Below, piece by piece: positions 5,902 to 8,448 of a stretch of 8,448 nt of DNA. The DNA comes from Methanomassiliicoccaceae archaeon (GTDB lineage: Archaea; Thermoplasmatota; Thermoplasmata; Methanomassiliicoccales; Methanomethylophilaceae). The position numbers and the translations under genes were made by a program. The stretch is from assembly GCA_009778275.1 (NCBI GenBank), contig WRKC01000069.1, forward strand, positions 1 through 8,448, read 5' to 3'. Below the pieces are notes generated by a model that was not told where the DNA came from, did no database searches, and saw only the letters and a list, made by a program, of their open reading frames with translations. The first letter of the stretch is position 1. Each line of letters begins with the position of its first letter.

Positions 5902-6069
5902 ATGGCAAAGCAGAAGCCCCTTGAATTGAGATGGCAGTGTCTCAACTGCTACAAGTCCCACCGCGGCCCTGATGCCGAAAAGAAGGCCTTGGACTGCTGC
6001 GGATCGTTCATACAGGGATACTGGAAGAACTATTCGAAGTGGGGAAAGCAGAAATGGTACGGGCGCTGA
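5902..6069 (+). CDS. small basic cysteine/tryptophan-rich protein, unidentified
   Basis: 55 aa, from ATG at 5902; the longer reading from 5863 is rejected because it crosses the TATA box. I do not recognise the family. Visible: an N-terminal MAKQKPLELRW, a CLNC pair (Cys13, Cys16), a vicinal pair Cys32-Cys33, and a C-terminal tail GYWKNYSKWGKQKWYGR with four Trp across the protein and many Lys. I count about 12 basic against 4 acidic residues. Two Cys pairs separated by 15 residues suggest a small zinc-binding knuckle (CxxC...CC), and the basic aromatic tail suggests contact with RNA or DNA; both are inferences. It could be a lineage-specific ribosome- or nucleoid-associated protein. It stands alone with its own promoter, divergent from the ArsR-like gene and followed by a hairpin. 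Confidence 0.75.
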   Translation: MAKQKPLELRWQCLNCYKSHRGPDAEKKALDCCGSFIQGYWKNYSKWGKQKWYGR

Positions 6070-6079
6070 ACGGCTTTTC

Positions 6080-6110
6080 GTGCCGAACATTCAGGTTTTG
6101 TGTTCGGCAC
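6080..6110. repeat. perfect 10-bp inverted repeat (stem-loop or operator)
   Basis: GTGCCGAACA (6080-6089) and TGTTCGGCAC (6101-6110) are exact reverse complements around an 11-nt loop. It begins 10 nt after the stop codon of the 55-aa gene and its right arm ends just before the TATA-like GATTAATAAT of the next gene. It could be a 3' stem-loop of the first transcript or an operator for the second; no T-run follows, so a classical terminator is less likely. Confidence 0.65.
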
Positions 6111-6113
6111 TAT

Positions 6114-6123
6114 GATTAATAAT
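6114..6123 (+). promoter_or_regulatory. probable TATA box of the 100-aa winged-helix gene
   Basis: GATTAATAAT is centred about 27 nt upstream of the ATG at 6146, the spacing expected for a leaderless archaeal transcript. No ribosome binding sequence precedes the ATG, which agrees. It directly follows the 10-bp palindrome. Confidence 0.5.
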
Positions 6124-6145
6124 CAACAATGTCATCGGTGTCATA

Positions 6146-6448
6146 ATGGCAGAGGATGCATCAATTTTCGACCGTGCTTTTGAAGAGATAGAACTGATAG
6201 GCAGGCACATCGAGATGCTGAAGGTCACGAAAAGGATGCAGCCCATCGGGATAATAAGATTGTCCGAAGAGCTGGGAATACCCAAACATAAAGTGAGGTA
6301 TTCCCTCAGGCTGCTGGAGAAGGACGGATTGATAATAGCCACGAACGAAGGCGCTATGGTCTCGGACAAGTATGAGGAGTTCATGCGCGGTGTGTCCGCG
6401 CAGTTCGAGAGCCTTATCGATCGCATCGAGACGATAAAGAAAGGCTGA
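6146..6448 (+). CDS. small winged-helix transcriptional regulator
   Basis: 100 aa. It resembles a conserved archaeal group of small predicted transcription regulators; no target is known to me. Seen: an N-terminal helix (about 5-30, IFDRAFEEIELIGRHIEMLK), a helix-turn-helix at about 33-63 (PIGIIRLSEELGIPKHKVRY then SLRLLEKDGLI), a short wing (IATNEGAMVSD), and a C-terminal amphipathic helix (75-99) likely to pair in a dimer. No cysteines or other metal ligands are evident. The start is set by the well-placed TATA box. Its 3' end is 3 nt from the stop of the convergent transporter gene. Confidence 0.87.
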   Translation: MAEDASIFDRAFEEIELIGRHIEMLKVTKRMQPIGIIRLSEELGIPKHKVRYSLRLLEKDGLIIATNEGAMVSDKYEEFMRGVSAQFESLIDRIETIKKG

Positions 6449-6451
6449 ATA

Positions 6452-7357
6452 TCATCCTATGAGCTCCCTCTTCTCATACGCCGATGACAGAACGGTCGAT
6501 GCGATGATCAGAGCGGCACCTATCAACAAGGGGAGGGTGACCGCATCATAACCGAGGGACCACGAGAAGACCATTGCGAACACCGATTCGCTGCAGCACA
6601 TTATCGATATCGTCGTCGAAGGGATCTTTTTCTGAACTGCCGTTTGCACAAAGAAGCCAAGCCCGGTGACGATAAGGCCCATGAATGCCAACCCCATCCA
6701 CGATCCGGCAGGGTCCACGTTAGGATACTGATCGATCTCAAGCACGAGGCTCACCGCGATCCCCACCAGTGCCGCGGCGGTCATCTGGACCAAAGCGAAG
6801 TTCATCGTGTTCAGGCGGGGGGAGAACTTTTCCAAGGTCACGAAGTGCGCCGCGAATGCCGCAGCACACAGGATCGTAAAAAAATCGCCCGTATTCAATG
6901 AGGCATCCCCCCCGGCGACACCGGACATAATCAGGACCCCCGCAAACCCTACGGATGCGAACGCGATCGATCTTATCGAGGGCCTTTTTCGTATGGCCGA
7001 GATGATGATGGGCACGAACAACACATAAAGGATCGTCAGAAGACCGCTTTTTGCCGGCGTGGTATATACCAGCCCCACGGTCTGAAGGCCGAAGGCGGCG
7101 AAGATCAGCAGCCCGGCGAATATGCCGTATCTCAGATCGTCGCGGCTGATGGCGGGAGCGGTTCCGAGGGCCAGTTTTGCGGCGAGAATGGTCAGAGCGC
7201 CGATCCCGTACGTCACGGCGATCAGAAAGAGGGGTGGCATCCCCGTACCGAGAAGGTCGTATGCGACGACGAGGCTCAGCCCCCATATCATGCATACGAA
7301 CAAGAATGCTGTCAGATGCGGCAGTCTTTCTTTCTCGAAGATCATTTCATCACGCAT
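6452..7357 (-). CDS. EamA/DMT-family transporter, ten membrane segments
   Basis: 301 aa, the normal size of drug/metabolite transporter family exporters made of two EamA repeats. Ten hydrophobic segments fall at roughly 15-33, 42-62, 76-96, 104-122, 128-147, 155-172, 184-205, 218-238, 249-268 and 274-292. Family features include FVCMIWGLSLV in the first helix, the GLQTVGLVYTTPAKSGLLT segment before helix 4, and IPSTTISIMCCSESVFAMVFSW near the end, where other members usually have a Glu-Pro pair and this one has Glu-Ser. The substrate cannot be told from sequence; amino acids, nucleosides or other small metabolites are typical. The start could be Met1 or Met5. It is a single-gene unit, convergent with the winged-helix gene. 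Confidence 0.92.
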   Translation of the reverse strand: MRDEMIFEKERLPHLTAFLFVCMIWGLSLVVAYDLLGTGMPPLFLIAVTYGIGALTILAAKLALGTAPAISRDDLRYGIFAGLLIFAAFGLQTVGLVYTTPAKSGLLTILYVLFVPIIISAIRKRPSIRSIAFASVGFAGVLIMSGVAGGDASLNTGDFFTILCAAAFAAHFVTLEKFSPRLNTMNFALVQMTAAALVGIAVSLVLEIDQYPNVDPAGSWMGLAFMGLIVTGLGFFVQTAVQKKIPSTTISIMCCSESVFAMVFSWSLGYDAVTLPLLIGAALIIASTVLSSAYEKRELIG

Positions 7358-7371
7358 TCCGCAAGTATGCT

Positions 7372-7390
7372 CCTTTATTTGAATATGTAA
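7372..7390 (-). promoter_or_regulatory. probable promoter region of the transporter gene
   Basis: The minus strand carries an AT-rich stretch containing CATATTCAAATAAA, whose left part lies about 25-33 nt before the ATG at 7357. An AAAGGAG follows it about 11 nt before the ATG. Which AT-rich block is the TATA box is not settled. Confidence 0.35.
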
Positions 7391-7441
7391 GGGCCTTCTT
7401 TCTGCGCCCCTAGCCTACTTTCATCAGCTGACTAACGTAAT

Positions 7442-7452
7442 CATTTAATATT
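7442..7452 (+). promoter_or_regulatory. probable TATA box of the tRNA-Asn gene
   Basis: CATTTAATATT lies about 31 nt upstream of the first tRNA-Asn base, predicting initiation just before the mature 5' end. No T-run separates tRNA-Asn from the following tRNA gene beyond four T, so both may be transcribed from here. Confidence 0.45.
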
Positions 7453-7477
7453 CGTCACACTTTCGCTTTTTCCACAG

Positions 7478-7553
7478 GCCGTTGTAGCTCAGTAGGTAGA
7501 GCGTGTGACTGTTAATCACAAGGTCCACGGTTCGATCCCGTGCGACGGCGCCA
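7478..7553 (+). tRNA. tRNA-Asn (GUU) with encoded CCA
   Basis: A complete cloverleaf. The acceptor stem pairs GCCGTTG (7478-7484) with CGACGGC (7543-7549) with one G-U. The anticodon stem TGTGA/TCACA encloses the loop CTGTTAA with anticodon GTT at 7511-7513. The T-arm is CACGG TTCGATC CCGTG. The discriminator is G7550 and CCA at 7551-7553 is encoded, unlike the other two tRNAs here. No intron. Confidence 0.97.
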
Positions 7554-7571
7554 TACTCCTTTTCTATAAAG

Positions 7572-7645
7572 GGGCTCATAGCTTAGACAGGTAGAGCGCC
7601 TGGCTCATAACCAGGTGGTCGCTGGTTCAAATCCGGCTGGGCCCA
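7572..7645 (+). tRNA. tRNA with CAU anticodon (elongator Met or Ile2)
   Basis: The acceptor stem pairs GGGCTCA (7572-7578) with TGGGCCC (7638-7644) with one G-U, and the discriminator is A7645 with no encoded CCA. The anticodon stem CCTGG/CCAGG surrounds CTCATAA, anticodon CAT at 7606-7608. The T-arm is GCTGG TTCAAAT CCGGC. Lack of three G-C pairs in the anticodon stem rules out the initiator type. The GGGC acceptor resembles archaeal tRNA-Ile(CAU), in which C34 is changed to agmatidine to read AUA; elongator tRNA-Met in archaea commonly starts with GCC. Which it is remains open. It starts 18 nt after tRNA-Asn. Confidence 0.95.
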
Positions 7646-7690
7646 CTACTATCCCCTTGGGCAAAGACACAGACCCAGACACGGGGCCAG

Positions 7691-7721
7691 ATATTAAATA
7701 CGCGCCCCAATATATATTATT
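7691..7721 (+). promoter_or_regulatory. promoter region of the TM2 gene with two TATA candidates
   Basis: ATATTAAATA (7691-7700) and TATATATTAT (7711-7720) are both TATA-like. The first predicts initiation near 7721 and a leader of about 25 nt carrying the strong GAGGAGGA ribosome site (7733-7740), so it fits better. The second would start transcription within or after that site. Confidence 0.45.
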
Positions 7722-7745
7722 AAAACTAATCCGAGGAGGAAACAA

Positions 7746-8198
7746 ATGTTTTGTTGTAACTGCGGCGGTAAAATGGAGGACGGGCAGATGTTCTGCGACG
7801 ATTGCGGGTACAGGGTGGAAAACGGCGAAGGAAGTAAAGCCAAGCCGTATACGATACAGATCCGTGACAAAAGTGCAGGCATCGCAGCTCTCCTTTCGTT
7901 CTTTTTCGTGGGGGTGGGACAGATATATGCCGGCAAGATCGCCCGTGGGCTTCTGCTCATGTTCGTCGGTTTCGCGCTTTATGCGTTCACCTTAGTGGCA
8001 ACGGTCGCGTTCGCCTCCGAATTATATGATGCCGGCACCTTTGACGATCTGGTAGGTGTTGCCGCCGGCGTAGTGTTGGTGAGCCTGATAGTCATGGTGT
8101 GCTACATCATCCTGTGGGTTTGGAACATATTCGATGCCTACAAACTGGCAAACAAATACAATGATTTCCTGATGGAGAACGGGATCCGCCCTTGGTAA
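7746..8198 (+). CDS. zinc-ribbon and TM2-domain membrane protein
   Basis: 150 aa. The N-terminus is a zinc ribbon: Cys3xxCys6 and Cys17xxCys20 (CNCGGKMEDGQMFCDDCG), with one further Cys4. After a polar linker (22-42) comes a TM2-like unit: a hydrophobic stretch at about 44-58, the turn VGVGQIYAGKIARG (55-68), a second segment at 68-90, an acidic loop (91-102), a third segment at about 103-126, and a closing WNIFDAYKLANKYND. Zinc-ribbon/TM2 proteins are widespread in archaea and bacteria and have no established biochemical role. No signal peptide; the ribbon is predicted cytoplasmic. The ATG is fixed by GAGGAGGA about 5 nt upstream, the strongest ribosome site in the window. Single gene between tRNA genes. 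Confidence 0.88.
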   Translation: MFCCNCGGKMEDGQMFCDDCGYRVENGEGSKAKPYTIQIRDKSAGIAALLSFFFVGVGQIYAGKIARGLLLMFVGFALYAFTLVATVAFASELYDAGTFDDLVGVAAGVVLVSLIVMVCYIILWVWNIFDAYKLANKYNDFLMENGIRPW

Positions 8199-8236
8199 GG
8201 GTGAAAGGATCCAAACCGATTCTGTAAACTTTTCTC

Positions 8237-8259
8237 CGTCCGAACCCGCCATTCGGACG
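8237..8259. terminator. stem-loop downstream of the TM2 gene
   Basis: CGTCCGAA (8237-8244) and TTCGGACG (8252-8259) pair perfectly over 8 bp around a 7-nt loop, 38 nt after the TM2 stop codon. It shares the CCGAA/TTCGG core with the hairpin at 6080-6110. No T-run follows, so it may protect or process the 3' end rather than terminate transcription. The rest of 8199-8359 holds only the tRNA-Lys promoter. Confidence 0.45.
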
Positions 8260-8302
8260 ACAATGATCTTTACTCTTCCGTACCGCCGCCGCTTGCCCTA
8301 TT

Positions 8303-8318
8303 GAAAGATATTATATAC
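8303..8318 (+). promoter_or_regulatory. BRE and TATA box of the tRNA-Lys gene
   Basis: A purine-rich GAAAG just upstream of ATTATATAC (8310-8318) looks like a BRE/TATA pair. Initiation would fall near 8340, leaving a precursor leader of about 20 nt for RNase P to remove before the mature end at 8360. Confidence 0.55.
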
Positions 8319-8359
8319 AATGAAAGGTTCCTCCCGCATTACAAGCTTTAAGATATCAT

Positions 8360-8433
8360 GGGCCTGTAGCTCAGCTAGGTAGAGCATCTGACTTTTAATC
8401 AGGTGGTCAGGGGTTCGAATCCCTTCAGGCCCG
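8360..8433 (+). tRNA. tRNA-Lys (UUU)
   Basis: The acceptor stem pairs GGGCCTG (8360-8366) with CAGGCCC (8426-8432) perfectly. The anticodon stem TCTGA/TCAGG surrounds CTTTTAA with anticodon TTT at 8394-8396. The T-arm is AGGGG TTCGAAT CCCTT. The discriminator is G8433, no CCA is encoded and there is no intron. The U34 of this tRNA is a type that Elp3, encoded in the same window, is known to modify in other organisms. Confidence 0.97.
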
Positions 8434-8448
8434 CTGAGAGTCTTCATG

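Noticed and set aside
6738..7295. 185-codon minus-strand frame inside the transporter gene
   Set aside because: It is an Arg/Asp-rich shifted reading of the EamA transporter with no domain.
7478..8433. Integration hotspot or attachment site at the tRNA genes
   Set aside because: I found no direct repeat of a tRNA 3' end and no integrase or phage gene nearby.
1..8448. CRISPR array, insertion sequence, defence or biosynthetic cluster
   Set aside because: No regularly spaced repeats, transposase or matching gene set is present; the content is housekeeping and regulatory.

Overview
The window looks like chromosomal, largely housekeeping DNA from a euryarchaeal methanogen relative in the Thermoplasmata, most likely Methanomassiliicoccales; the order-level placement is an inference. 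The archaeal assignment rests on: a stand-alone Elp3 of archaeal type, the archaeal tRNA C56 2'-O-methyltransferase Trm56, a TIGR00295-type HD protein, a small archaeal PRC-barrel protein, TATA-type promoters with short or absent leaders, and scattered single tRNA genes. All 14 stop codons I can read are TGA (11) or TAA (3), with none TAG, which is compatible with a lineage that reserves TAG for pyrrolysine but does not prove it.

Layout. At 1-90 is the 3' end of a plus-strand gene, overlapping tail-to-tail with elp3. Minus-strand genes from 3860 down to 83 form two groups. The first is trxA - trxB - an XRE-type regulator (one tight operon with 1-nt spacing and an ATGA overlap). The second is a winged-helix regulator - elp3 (ATGA overlap). 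A PRC-barrel gene (3941-4195) diverges from trxA and their core promoters appear to interlock. A second minus-strand operon (5788 down to 4218) carries an ArsR-like regulator, trm56 and the HD-domain gene, the last with a TTG start. From 5902 the strand switches to a 55-codon gene for a basic Cys/Trp-rich protein and a 100-codon winged-helix gene, each with promoter-linked inverted repeats. A 10-TM EamA/DMT transporter lies convergent at 6452-7357. The right end has tRNA-Asn(GUU), a CAU-anticodon tRNA, a zinc-ribbon/TM2 membrane protein and tRNA-Lys(UUU).

Together the genes serve tRNA modification (Elp3 wobble-uridine chemistry, Trm56 ribose methylation, tRNAs themselves), thiol redox control (thioredoxin and its reductase) and transcription control (four separate helix-turn-helix proteins). 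I see no mobile element, CRISPR array, integrase or defence system. The points most worth following up are the thioredoxin reductase with a degraded NAD(P)H site, the unidentified 55-aa cysteine protein with an inverted repeat centred on its TATA box, the perfect 10-bp palindrome abutting the next promoter, and the interlocked trxA/PRC promoters. No intergenic stretch exceeds 300 bases.
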